Assembly: GCA_963762315.1 (NCBI GenBank)
Contig: CAVXKO010000007.1
Span: forward strand, 496,001-560,000
DNA: 64,000 bases
Reading direction: 5' to 3'
Source of the DNA: RPQJ01 sp963762315
Lineage (GTDB): Bacteria; Pseudomonadota; Gammaproteobacteria; Steroidobacterales; Steroidobacteraceae
Shown here in pieces: positions 8,703 to 16,972 of this stretch. Positions within the stretch are counted from its first letter, which is position 1. Each line of letters begins with the position of its first letter. The notes under the pieces are model-generated. The model searched no databases and was not told the DNA's origin. It worked only from the letters and a program-made list of their open reading frames with translations. The translations under genes and the position numbers were made by a program.

Positions 8703-10052
8703 TTGAACGGGAGCGACCGGATCGACGTGGCAACGCCCGAATCGCCCGCCGCGCGCCGGCAACGGTACTTCCAGTTCCTGGTCATCGTCCTCGGCGGCGG
8801 GGCGATGTACCCGATCATGTACCTGCGGCAGAACTTCGAGATCAGCATCCTCGAGGCGTGCCGCATCGACGCGAGCCAGCTCGGCGAGCTGTACTCGATC
8901 CTGGGCGTCATCGTCACGCTCGCCTACATCCCGAGCGGCCGCATCGCCGATCGATTCGCGCCGCGCAAGCTGTTGTCGGCGGCGCTGGCCGCCACGGGCC
9001 TGCTCGGCCTGTGGTTCGCCACCTTTCCGTCGTTCTTCCAGCTCAAGCTGATCTTCATCGGCTGGGGCATCACCGGCGGGCTGCTCTTCTGGGCATCGCT
9101 GATCAAGGCCGTGAAGCTGCTCGCGAAGCCGAACGAGCAGGGGCGCTTCTTCGGCATCCTCGACGGCGGCCGAGGCCTCGTCGAAGCGTTCCTCGCCTCC
9201 GTCGCAGTGGCGATGTTCCGCTTCCTGTCGACCCCGGCGGATCCCGGCAGCATTCGCCTGCAGCCCGTGATCCATCTCTATGCGTTCACCTGCATCGCGC
9301 TCGCGGTGCTGCTCTTCTTCCTGCTCGACAAGGAGATGCCACAGGCCGAGGCTGCGCCGGACCCGAATGCAGCGCCCGCCATGGCGGTCGATGGCAACCT
9401 GTTTCGCGACATCTGGACGCTGGTGGCGATCCCGCAGCTGTGGGTTCTCGCCGGGCTGATCATGTGCGCGCACCAGCTGTTCTGGGCCACCTATTCGTTC
9501 TCGGCCTTCCTGCAGGTGAACTGCGGCATGAGCGCGCTCGCCGCCGGGTCGATCACGCTCACCAAGCTCTGGATGCGGCCGGTGGGCGGCCTGACGGTCG
9601 GCTTCCTCGGCGACGCCTTCGGCAAGGAGCGGCTGCTGGTCGTGCTGTTCGTGCTCGTATCCGCGTGCATGCTCTGCTTCGCCCAGGTGCCGCTGCACGG
9701 GCGCACGTACGTGATCCTCGCGATCGTCCTGGTCATCGGTTACCTGATCTACGCGATCAAGGGCCTGTACTGGGCGCTGCTCGATCGTTGCCCGGTGCCG
9801 CCCCGGCTCACGGGACTCGCCATCGGCATCGTCTCTTTCGTCGGGTTGCTTCCGGACGTGACCATGCCGTTGCTGGACGGCTTCCTGTCGCGGCACTTCG
9901 ACCGCCCGCAGAGCCTGGTCATCTACTTCACGCTGATCGGTGCCTGCGGCTTCATCGGCGCCGCGTTGTGCCTGTGGTTCGGACGCATGCACGAGGCCCG
10001 GATCCGGCAAGGCTCGACCGGCGCTGGTATTCGTCCGACAAATTTGAAATAA
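8703..10052 (+). CDS. MFS transporter
   Basis: A 449-residue major facilitator with about 12 hydrophobic segments (first ones FLVIVLGGGAMYPIMYL and LGVIVTLAYIPSG) and the loop 2-3 signature G-R-I-A-D-R-F. It would move a small organic solute across the inner membrane. The frame opens with TTG at 8703; a GTG 24 bases downstream (VATPES) is an alternative, and neither has a strong ribosome-binding site. It is followed 67 bases later by the DmdA-like gene on the same strand, so it may import that enzyme's substrate. Nothing in the sequence identifies the solute. The family is confident; the link to the neighbours is inference. Confidence 0.88.
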   Translation: MNGSDRIDVATPESPAARRQRYFQFLVIVLGGGAMYPIMYLRQNFEISILEACRIDASQLGELYSILGVIVTLAYIPSGRIADRFAPRKLLSAALAATGLLGLWFATFPSFFQLKLIFIGWGITGGLLFWASLIKAVKLLAKPNEQGRFFGILDGGRGLVEAFLASVAVAMFRFLSTPADPGSIRLQPVIHLYAFTCIALAVLLFFLLDKEMPQAEAAPDPNAAPAMAVDGNLFRDIWTLVAIPQLWVLAGLIMCAHQLFWATYSFSAFLQVNCGMSALAAGSITLTKLWMRPVGGLTVGFLGDAFGKERLLVVLFVLVSACMLCFAQVPLHGRTYVILAIVLVIGYLIYAIKGLYWALLDRCPVPPRLTGLAIGIVSFVGLLPDVTMPLLDGFLSRHFDRPQSLVIYFTLIGACGFIGAALCLWFGRMHEARIRQGSTGAGIRPTNLK

Positions 10053-10119
10053 AGGCCATGGCCCACACTGACCGGGGCGCAGCCTCACATCGTCCCTTTC
10101 CCTGCTGGAGGCCCGTCCC

Positions 10120-11223
10120 TTGTTCGGCATCACTCCATCCGCCCGCCTGCGCCCGTCGCCGTACTTCGAGGCCACCCTCGCCGACGGCGTCACGGCCTTC
10201 ACGACCTACAACCACATGCTGATGCCCACCAGCTTCGGGCGTCCCGAGGAAGAGTACTGGCGCCTGCTGAACGGCGTGTCGCAGTGGGACGTCGCGGTCG
10301 AGAGGCAGGTCGAACTGCGGGGCCCGGACGCGGGCCGCCTCGCGCAGATCCTGAGCCCGCGCGACCTGGGACGCTGCGTCGTCGGCCAGGGCAAGTACGT
10401 GCCGCTCTGCAACCACCAGGGCGTGCTGATCAACGATCCGATCCTGCTCAAGCTCGCCGATGACCGCTACTGGCTCTCGATCGCAGACTCCAACATCTGG
10501 TTCTGGGCCCGCGCGATCGCGGCCGAGCGCGGACTCGACGTCGAGATCGGCGAACCCGACGTCTCGCCGCTCGCCGTGCAGGGACCGAAGGCGGAGGACG
10601 TCGTCGCCTCGATCTGCGGCGACTGGGTGCGCGGACTGAAGTATTTCTGGTTCCGCGAAACCGCGATCGAGGGCATTCCGGTCGTGGTCGCACGCTCCGG
10701 ATGGTCGAAGCAGGGCGGCTTCGAGCTCTACCTCATGGACGGCAGCCAGGGAACGCGCTTGTGGAACATCGTCCGCGAGGCCGGCCGGCCGTGGGACATC
10801 GGCCCGGGCAATCCGAGCTTCTGCGAGCGCGTCGAGAGCGGCCTGCTGTCCTACGGCGGCGACACCGACGGCACGACCAATCCTTTCGAGGTGAGGCTCG
10901 GCAAGTACATCGATCTCGGCGTGCCGGACGACGTGATCGGCATCCAGGCGCTGCGGAAGATCCATGCCGAAGGGCCGAAGCGTCACCAGCTTGGTGTGAT
11001 GCTCGAGGGCGACGAGCCGACGGCGCTCGGTTTCCTGTGGCACCCGATCCGGCACAACGGGCGCAAGGTCGGAGACCTCACCAACTGCGTGTGGTCCTAT
11101 CGCCTCAAGAAGAACATCGGCTTTGCGCTGATTTCGAAGGACTGCGTCGCGGGCGACACGATCGAGGTCGTCAAGGACGGGCGCCCGATTTCCGGCAAGC
11201 TCCAGGAACTGCCGTTCCTCTGA
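10120..11223 (+). CDS. DmdA-like tetrahydrofolate-dependent demethylase (GcvT family)
   Basis: A 367-residue aminomethyltransferase-fold protein with the length and wording of dimethylsulfoniopropionate demethylase DmdA. Visible blocks include YNHMLMPTSF, WDVAVERQVELRGPDA, EPDVSPLAVQGPK, ARSGWSKQGGFELY and RVESGLLSYGGD, which I recognise from DmdA rather than from glycine-cleavage GcvT. DmdA moves one methyl group of DMSP to tetrahydrofolate, giving methylmercaptopropionate. The start is TTG at 10120 with CTGGAGG about 10-15 bases upstream. An MFS gene precedes it and an AcuI-type reductase follows 191 bases downstream, the gene pairing known from marine DMSP degraders. A related betaine or sulfonium demethylase outside the true DmdA clades is the main alternative. 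Confidence 0.8.
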   Translation: MFGITPSARLRPSPYFEATLADGVTAFTTYNHMLMPTSFGRPEEEYWRLLNGVSQWDVAVERQVELRGPDAGRLAQILSPRDLGRCVVGQGKYVPLCNHQGVLINDPILLKLADDRYWLSIADSNIWFWARAIAAERGLDVEIGEPDVSPLAVQGPKAEDVVASICGDWVRGLKYFWFRETAIEGIPVVVARSGWSKQGGFELYLMDGSQGTRLWNIVREAGRPWDIGPGNPSFCERVESGLLSYGGDTDGTTNPFEVRLGKYIDLGVPDDVIGIQALRKIHAEGPKRHQLGVMLEGDEPTALGFLWHPIRHNGRKVGDLTNCVWSYRLKKNIGFALISKDCVAGDTIEVVKDGRPISGKLQELPFL

Positions 11224-11414
11224 GCCGGGCGAAGGCCCCGCCGGGCGTCCGCCCCCACGCGCTGTGTGGTGCATCGCGGCTCTGGTTCCGGGCACGATCC
11301 CGCAGCTTGCGCTCTCGGACATGAACGCCCCGGGTGGCATTGGGGACATTTGCCTGACAAATTGGCAAGAATTCACACGCCCGGATCATCAGACTCGAAA
11401 CGAGGAGGCACGGA

Positions 11415-12401
11415 ATGTTCAATGCACTGCTGCTGGAGGAGTCGGACGGCAAGGTGACTCCGTCCGTGCGCGAGCTCGACGAGTCGGCGCTGCCGGCGGG
11501 CAACGTCACGGTCGCAGTCGAGTATTCGACCGTCAATTACAAGGACGGCCTCGTCGTGAACGGCGGCGGCGGCCTCGTAAAGCGCTGGCCGCACGTGCCC
11601 GGCATCGATTTCGCGGGCACCGTCGAGGCGAGCGACGACCCGCGCTACCGGCCCGGCGACAAGGTCGTGCTCACGGGCTGGCGCGTGGGCGAACTGCACT
11701 GGGGCGGCTGTGCGCAGAAGGCGCGCGTGAACGGCGACTGGCTGGTGCCGCTGCCGTCAGGACTGACGACCCGCCAAGCGATGGCCGTCGGCACGGCCGG
11801 GTTCACTGCGATGCTCGCCGTCATGGCGCTCGAGACGCACGGCCTCACGCCAGCCGCCGGCGAAGTGCTCGTCACCGGCGCCGCCGGGGGCGTGGGTTCG
11901 GTCGCGACGGCGATTCTCGCGCGGCTCGGGTACCAGACCGTCGCCTCGACCGGCCGTGCCGACACTCACGATTACCTCAAGAGCCTCGGCGCCACCGCCG
12001 TCATCGACCGCGCGCCCTTCGCCGAACCGGCCAAGCGACCGCTCGAAACCGAGCGTTGGGCAGCCTGCGTCGATTCCGTCGGCGGCAACACGCTCGCACG
12101 CGTGCTGGCGCAGACGAAGTATGGCGGCGCGGTCGCAGCCGTCGGCCTCGCCGGCGGCGCCAAGCTCGAACACACCGTGATGCCATTCATCCTGCGCAAC
12201 GTTGCGCTGCTCGGCGTCGACTCCGTGATGTGCCCGACGGCGCGTCGCATCGAGGCCTGGCGCCGCATCGGGACCGACCTGCCCGTGGAACGGCTCGAGT
12301 CCATGGTGGTGGCCTCCACGCTGGCGGACGTGCCGCACTTGGCGGCGGAAATCGTCAAAGGTCAGGTGCGCGGCCGGGTCGTGGTGGACGTCAACGCCTG
12401 A
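11415..12401 (+). CDS. acuI: Acryloyl-CoA reductase, AcuI/YhdH family
   Basis: A 328-residue medium-chain dehydrogenase/reductase of the zinc-free YhdH/AcuI group, which reduces acryloyl-CoA to propionyl-CoA with NADPH. Family marks are STVNYKDGLV near the N-terminus, PGIDFAGTVE, the nucleotide fold VTGAAGGVGSVA, and the C-terminal GRVVVDV. A clear Shine-Dalgarno (AGGAGG-like, CGAGGAGGCACGGA) lies just upstream of the ATG. AcuI detoxifies acrylate formed from DMSP and also serves other C3 routes. Its position just downstream of a DmdA-like gene fits DMSP or acrylate metabolism, although this reductase family is widespread and its presence alone proves nothing. Confidence 0.87.
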   Translation: MFNALLLEESDGKVTPSVRELDESALPAGNVTVAVEYSTVNYKDGLVVNGGGGLVKRWPHVPGIDFAGTVEASDDPRYRPGDKVVLTGWRVGELHWGGCAQKARVNGDWLVPLPSGLTTRQAMAVGTAGFTAMLAVMALETHGLTPAAGEVLVTGAAGGVGSVATAILARLGYQTVASTGRADTHDYLKSLGATAVIDRAPFAEPAKRPLETERWAACVDSVGGNTLARVLAQTKYGGAVAAVGLAGGAKLEHTVMPFILRNVALLGVDSVMCPTARRIEAWRRIGTDLPVERLESMVVASTLADVPHLAAEIVKGQVRGRVVVDVNA

Positions 12402-12429
12402 ACATCGGCCCGGACGAGAGGGAGGTGCC

Positions 12430-12993
12430 TCAGCCGATCGGCTTGCTGAGGAACGAAACTCCGAGCGCCACGATGGTCAGCAGCAGCACGGCCTGGGTCG
12501 CGTGGATCATCGGGCGCCGAGTGAACACGCCGGGCAGCAGGGCCAGGGCCGCAGCAACTCGAAGCACGCCGGGTCCGGATGCGTCGGGGCTGCCCTCGAT
12601 GCCGATCTGGGCGGCCGTGCCCGAAACGATGACGCCCAGCATGAGGCCCTGGATCCAGCCGCACTGCTGGAAATAGTACTTGCGCATGTCATGGCCCGCC
12701 TCGTCCTCGAGTTCCGGCACCGCCAGGTGGCTGACCAGGTACAGCAGGATGGGCATCGCGAGCAGCAGCAGCGCCTGCCAGACGGTCCACGGCGAGTGAT
12801 CGCGGAAGCGCCACAGCGCGAACCAGGTCACGACGTGCATGACGAAGATCAGTGCCAGCCAGGTCGTGTGAACCCAGTACAGCCGCACGCGGTCCCGGGC
12901 CTCGATCATCTGCCCGATGCTGCGCACCAGCAGCGAGACGCCGATGCCCGCGATGATCGCGTAGAGGGCAAGCAGGAACTCGAATACGCTCAT
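12430..12993 (-). CDS. Hypothetical inner-membrane protein
   Basis: A 187-residue protein with about six hydrophobic segments, near residues 4-24, 45-64, 71-93, 112-130, 142-155 and 163-181. It has a short charged loop (PELEDEAGHDMRKYY) between the third and fourth. I chose the ATG at 12993 because it opens MSVFEFLLALYAIIAG directly at the first membrane segment; the in-frame extension upstream is arginine-rich and unlike a leader. I do not recognise a named family. It is convergent with the acuI-type gene (28 bases apart) and divergent from the CocE-type hydrolase. No function can be given. Confidence 0.75.
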   Translation of the reverse strand: MSVFEFLLALYAIIAGIGVSLLVRSIGQMIEARDRVRLYWVHTTWLALIFVMHVVTWFALWRFRDHSPWTVWQALLLLAMPILLYLVSHLAVPELEDEAGHDMRKYYFQQCGWIQGLMLGVIVSGTAAQIGIEGSPDASGPGVLRVAAALALLPGVFTRRPMIHATQAVLLLTIVALGVSFLSKPIG

Positions 12994-13145
12994 TGATGCA
13001 CGGCCTTGAGGTCCATCCGCGACGGAGCGTACCCGGGTTGCCTGGCATTGCAACAGACGCCCCGGGCCGCGGCGCTGTCACTGCGCCGCGGTTCGCGTGA
13101 GAATGCCGGACAGTCGGCAGGCACACACGATCGGAGAACCGTGAC

Positions 13146-15299
13146 ATGCGCACAGATCATCCATTGACGTCCTCCCGCCTCCCGGCGAAAGCGCTATGGA
13201 TCGCGCTGGCGCTGCTGGCAACGTGCGCCGCGCGGGCTGCCGATTCCTCCGCACCGCGCTACGGCATGGAGTTGCGCGAGGCCCGGATCCCCCTGCCCGA
13301 CGGCGTGCGCCTGGCGGCGGACCTCTACGTGCCCACGGGCGCTGCGCCCGGCGAAAAATTCCCCGTGCTGCTCGAATACCTGCCCTATCGCAAGACGGAG
13401 GCACGCGGCCGCAACTGGCCGCTCTACTCGTACTTCGTCGAGCGCGGTTACGTCGTGGCGCGGGTGGACATCCGCGGCACCGGCAACAGCGAGGGAACGC
13501 TGGTGCCCTACGAGTACTCCGACATCGAGCTCGAAGACGGCGATGCGGTGATCGACTGGCTCTCGAAGCAGGCATGGTCGACGGGCGCGGTCGGCATGTT
13601 CGGCATCTCCTGGGGCGGGTTCAATGCCATCCAGATGGCGGGCCGCAAGCCGCCCGCACTGAAGGCGTTCATCGCGGTGGACGCGACGGACGACCTGTAC
13701 CAGGAGGACGTGCATTACATCGACGGCGTCATGCACGTCGACTCGTGGGAAATGAGCCAGGACCTCGACAATTCGCGTCCCGGCGCCCCGGATTACGTCA
13801 TGGACGAGAAGTACTTCCGCGAGCGCTTCGACATGCCGCCGTGGATGCTGACATGGAAGAAGGAGCAGCGCGACGGCCCGTTCTGGGATCGCGCGTCCTG
13901 GCGGGACCGCGAGTCGCAGATCACGGTGCCCGGCTACTACATCGGCGGCTGGTACGACGGCTACCGCGACGTCATCCCGCGCGTGCTCGAGCACGCGGGC
14001 GGGCCGGTGAAGGCACTGATCGGCCCGTGGAACCACACGTTCCCGCATGAGCCCTACCCGCGCCCCGGCATGGAGTGGCGCCACGAGGCCGTGCGCTGGT
14101 TCGATCACTGGCTCAAGGGCATCGACACCGGGATCCTGAAGGAGCCGCGCTTTGCCGTGTACGTACGCGACTGGCATCCGCCCGGGCCCCGTCTCGATTT
14201 TGCGCCGGGCCACTGGCGCTGGGAGGACGGCTGGCCGATCGCGCGCACCGAGCAGCGCACGCTGCACCTGCGGGACGATCACACGCTCGGCGCCGCGCCG
14301 AGCACTGCGACGACGCACCGGTTGCGCTATGTCGCCGGCGTCGGCATCGAGGCCGGCGGCCCGGTCATGTGGTGGGGCGACGTCGCGCACGACCAGCGCC
14401 CGACGGACGCGTTCAGCCTCGTCTACGATTCGGCCCCGCTCGATGCGCCGCTCGAGATCCTCGGCCTGCCGCATGCCCTGCTGCAGGTGAGCGCGGATGC
14501 GCCGCGCGCCAACTGGTACGCGCGCATCTCCGACGTGGCGCCCGACGGCACGGTGACGCAGGTCGCCGGCGCGGGGTTCAATGGCAATCATCGCCGGTCC
14601 GCGCGCAATCCCGAGCTGATGACGCCCGGCGAAACCTTCCCGCTCGACATCGAAATGCATTTCACGTCGTGGGTGTTCCCGAAGGGACACCGCATCCGCG
14701 TGGCGGTGAACAATGCGATGTGGCCGATGATGTGGCCCTCGCCCCACCCGATGACCACCACGCTCGCGATCGGCGGGCCCGCAGGTGCGCGGGTCGTGCT
14801 GCCGGTCATCCCGCCGGCCGAGCGACCGGTGCCGCAGTTCCTGCCACCGGCCGAAAGCCCCACCCTCGCCGGCTTCGAAGACCTCGATACGGGCACCTCC
14901 TCGGGCTATGGCGAGATCTCGGAGGTCCGCCGCAATCCGCAGACGGGCGACGTGACGGCCGTCGCGACGAACCAGAGCCGCGCGCGCTACCCCTGGGGCA
15001 CCGAGCAGTTCGAGGAGCGCATCGAGCACGCCACGTCGGACGCGCACCCGGAGCAGACCTCGATGACCGGCACACACAGCACGGACGTCGACCTGCCCGG
15101 CCGCCAGCTGCGCTGGGAATCGAAATCCGTGTTCCGCAGCGATGCCGACGGCTACCTCTACGAATACGAGCGGCGGGTGTACGAGAACGGCCAAGTTGCT
15201 GCGGGAAAAGCGCTGGACGCAGCGCTTCCCGCGGGATCCCTGACGCGCGGCAGTGGAACACGCCCCGGGGGTGGCGGCGCGCTCATCCGGCGCGGATAA
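13146..15299 (+). CDS. CocE/NonD family secreted hydrolase (peptidase S15-like)
   Basis: A 717-residue alpha/beta-hydrolase with a cleavable signal peptide (ALLATCAARAADSS). The nucleophile is Ser155 in GMFGISWGGFN, and the usual histidine lies in LIGPWNHTFP. The second half is the jelly-roll domain common to CocE and X-Pro dipeptidyl-peptidases (VPKGHRIRVAVNNAMWP region). Members hydrolyse acyl esters, beta-lactam side chains or X-Pro peptides, so the substrate is open. It is the first gene of a plus-strand run followed by the MttB-type methyltransferase (62 bases), an exported aminotransferase and an esterase. It probably liberates a substrate in the periplasm for that run. Confidence 0.9.
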   Translation: MRTDHPLTSSRLPAKALWIALALLATCAARAADSSAPRYGMELREARIPLPDGVRLAADLYVPTGAAPGEKFPVLLEYLPYRKTEARGRNWPLYSYFVERGYVVARVDIRGTGNSEGTLVPYEYSDIELEDGDAVIDWLSKQAWSTGAVGMFGISWGGFNAIQMAGRKPPALKAFIAVDATDDLYQEDVHYIDGVMHVDSWEMSQDLDNSRPGAPDYVMDEKYFRERFDMPPWMLTWKKEQRDGPFWDRASWRDRESQITVPGYYIGGWYDGYRDVIPRVLEHAGGPVKALIGPWNHTFPHEPYPRPGMEWRHEAVRWFDHWLKGIDTGILKEPRFAVYVRDWHPPGPRLDFAPGHWRWEDGWPIARTEQRTLHLRDDHTLGAAPSTATTHRLRYVAGVGIEAGGPVMWWGDVAHDQRPTDAFSLVYDSAPLDAPLEILGLPHALLQVSADAPRANWYARISDVAPDGTVTQVAGAGFNGNHRRSARNPELMTPGETFPLDIEMHFTSWVFPKGHRIRVAVNNAMWPMMWPSPHPMTTTLAIGGPAGARVVLPVIPPAERPVPQFLPPAESPTLAGFEDLDTGTSSGYGEISEVRRNPQTGDVTAVATNQSRARYPWGTEQFEERIEHATSDAHPEQTSMTGTHSTDVDLPGRQLRWESKSVFRSDADGYLYEYERRVYENGQVAAGKALDAALPAGSLTRGSGTRPGGGGALIRRG

Positions 15300-15361
15300 T
15301 CCGCCGCCTACTACGGACAAGCATGTCGGGCCCGCAGACCGGACCCCACGGGAGACGCTGG

Positions 15362-16882
15362 ATGAGACCGACGCTGAACGTGATCACCCCCGAGCTCTGC
15401 GCGAGAGTGATCGCGGAAGCCAAGCGCATCATGGCCGAGACCGGCATGGACATCCGCGGCGCCGCGATGCGCAAGCGCCTGCTGGACTCCGGCCTCAAGA
15501 CCAGCGCCAACGGCACGCGCGTGCTGTTCCCGCCCGAGGTCGTGGATCGTGCGATCGCGACCGCGCCGAAGTCGTTCACGCTCTACAACCGTGATGGCTC
15601 ACCGCACGCCGAACTGGGCGGCAACAACGTGCACTACGTGCCCGGCTCGAGCGGCCTCAAGATCCTCGACCATCGCACGGGCGAGACGCGACTCTCGAAC
15701 TCGACGGACTTCGTCGAATACGCGCGTTTGTGCGACGGGCTCGAGCACATCGCCTACCTCGCCACGGCATTCTCGACCAACAAGGACATCGAGTCGCAGG
15801 TGTCCGATGCGTGGCGGCTGTACATGCTGCTCACGACCTCGAAGAAGCCGATGGTCTCGGGCGCGTTCACCGAGCACGGCGTGCCGCGCATGCGCGACAT
15901 GATGCAGCTGTTCCGCCGCGATCGCGCCGAGCTGGTCGCGAAGCCGATGTCGATCTTCACGATCACCGCGACGGGCAACTTCCGCTTCGGCGAGGATTCC
16001 TGCCAGAACATGCTCGACTGCGTCGAGGCCGGCATTCCCGTCGAGATCGTGCCCGTCACGCTGATGGGCCTCATTGCGCCGGTCACGCTGGTCGGCGCGC
16101 TGGTGTTCCACGTCGTCGACGTGCTCACCGGCATCACGATGGCGCAGATCGTCCGCCCCGGCGCGCCGGTGCTGTTCGGCGGCGCGCCCGCGACGTTCCA
16201 CATGAAGTCCGCGAGCTCGCCGATGGCGGCAATCGAGGCGCAGCACCTCAACGTCGCGTACGTGGCGGTGGCGAAGTCGCTGGGCCTGCCGACGCAGGCG
16301 TACATGGCGCTGAGCGACGGCAAGTTCCTCGACGCACAGGCCGGCGGCGAAACGTTCAGCAGCGCGCTGCTTGCCGCGCTTGCGGGCGTGAACTCCGTGT
16401 CGGGACCGGGGATGCTCGATTTCGTGCTGACGTTCAGCCTGCCGAAGCTCGTGTTCGACAACGAGGTCTGCGGCCAGTGCCTGCACTTCGTGCGCGACCT
16501 CGGGGTGGTGGATGACCTTCCAACGCAGCAGCTCGTGGACGACGTGATCGCCAACGACCACCTGATCACCTCGCCGCACACGCTGCAGCACTGGCCGAGC
16601 GAGCTGTATCTCACGGACCAGGTGATCGACCGCGAGAACCGCGAGACCTGGCAGAAGGCCGGCTCGAAGGAGCTGTACCAGCGCGCCTGCGACGAGGTGG
16701 AGACGCGCCTCGCCGGCTACACGCCGATCGAGACCGACCCGCTCGTCGATGCCGAGATGCGCCGCATGATCGTGTCCGGCATGACGGCGGAAGCGCCGTT
16801 GCCCGAGTTGCCGCCCGTGCCGGATCCCGGCGAACGCGTGGTGTCGCGTGGGCGGCGTCCGAACCGGAGGCGGGCCTCCTGA
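15362..16882 (+). CDS. Non-pyrrolysine MttB (trimethylamine methyltransferase) family protein, copy 1
   Basis: A 506-residue MttB-superfamily protein. In methanogens MttB moves a methyl group of trimethylamine to a corrinoid protein using pyrrolysine; bacterial members without pyrrolysine (for example MtgB) act on glycine betaine or related quaternary amines. No in-frame TAG interrupts the gene, so it belongs to the second group. Conserved stretches include PVTLMGLIAPVTLVGAL and IVRPGAPVLFGGAP. The ATG at 15362 has GGGAG about eight bases upstream and is preferred to an ATG at 15323. No corrinoid-binding partner gene is visible in the window, so the methyl acceptor is unclear. It sits between a CocE hydrolase and an exported aminotransferase. 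Confidence 0.88.
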   Translation: MRPTLNVITPELCARVIAEAKRIMAETGMDIRGAAMRKRLLDSGLKTSANGTRVLFPPEVVDRAIATAPKSFTLYNRDGSPHAELGGNNVHYVPGSSGLKILDHRTGETRLSNSTDFVEYARLCDGLEHIAYLATAFSTNKDIESQVSDAWRLYMLLTTSKKPMVSGAFTEHGVPRMRDMMQLFRRDRAELVAKPMSIFTITATGNFRFGEDSCQNMLDCVEAGIPVEIVPVTLMGLIAPVTLVGALVFHVVDVLTGITMAQIVRPGAPVLFGGAPATFHMKSASSPMAAIEAQHLNVAYVAVAKSLGLPTQAYMALSDGKFLDAQAGGETFSSALLAALAGVNSVSGPGMLDFVLTFSLPKLVFDNEVCGQCLHFVRDLGVVDDLPTQQLVDDVIANDHLITSPHTLQHWPSELYLTDQVIDRENRETWQKAGSKELYQRACDEVETRLAGYTPIETDPLVDAEMRRMIVSGMTAEAPLPELPPVPDPGERVVSRGRRPNRRRAS

Positions 16883-16972
16883 AGCCTGCCGCACTCGCCG
16901 GGGACGCCCGGATTCCCGTTTCGGTCGACCGTGCCGCGTGGTAGCGTCCGGGCATCCACCCAGGAGACGCCC

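Noticed and set aside
15323..15361. Upstream ATG at 15323 as the start of MttB copy 1
   Set aside because: It lacks a ribosome-binding site and adds a short basic segment not typical of the family, while the ATG at 15362 has GGGAG at good spacing.
15362..16882. A pyrrolysine-type MttB
   Set aside because: No in-frame amber codon occurs in either MttB-family gene, so both belong to the non-pyrrolysine branch.
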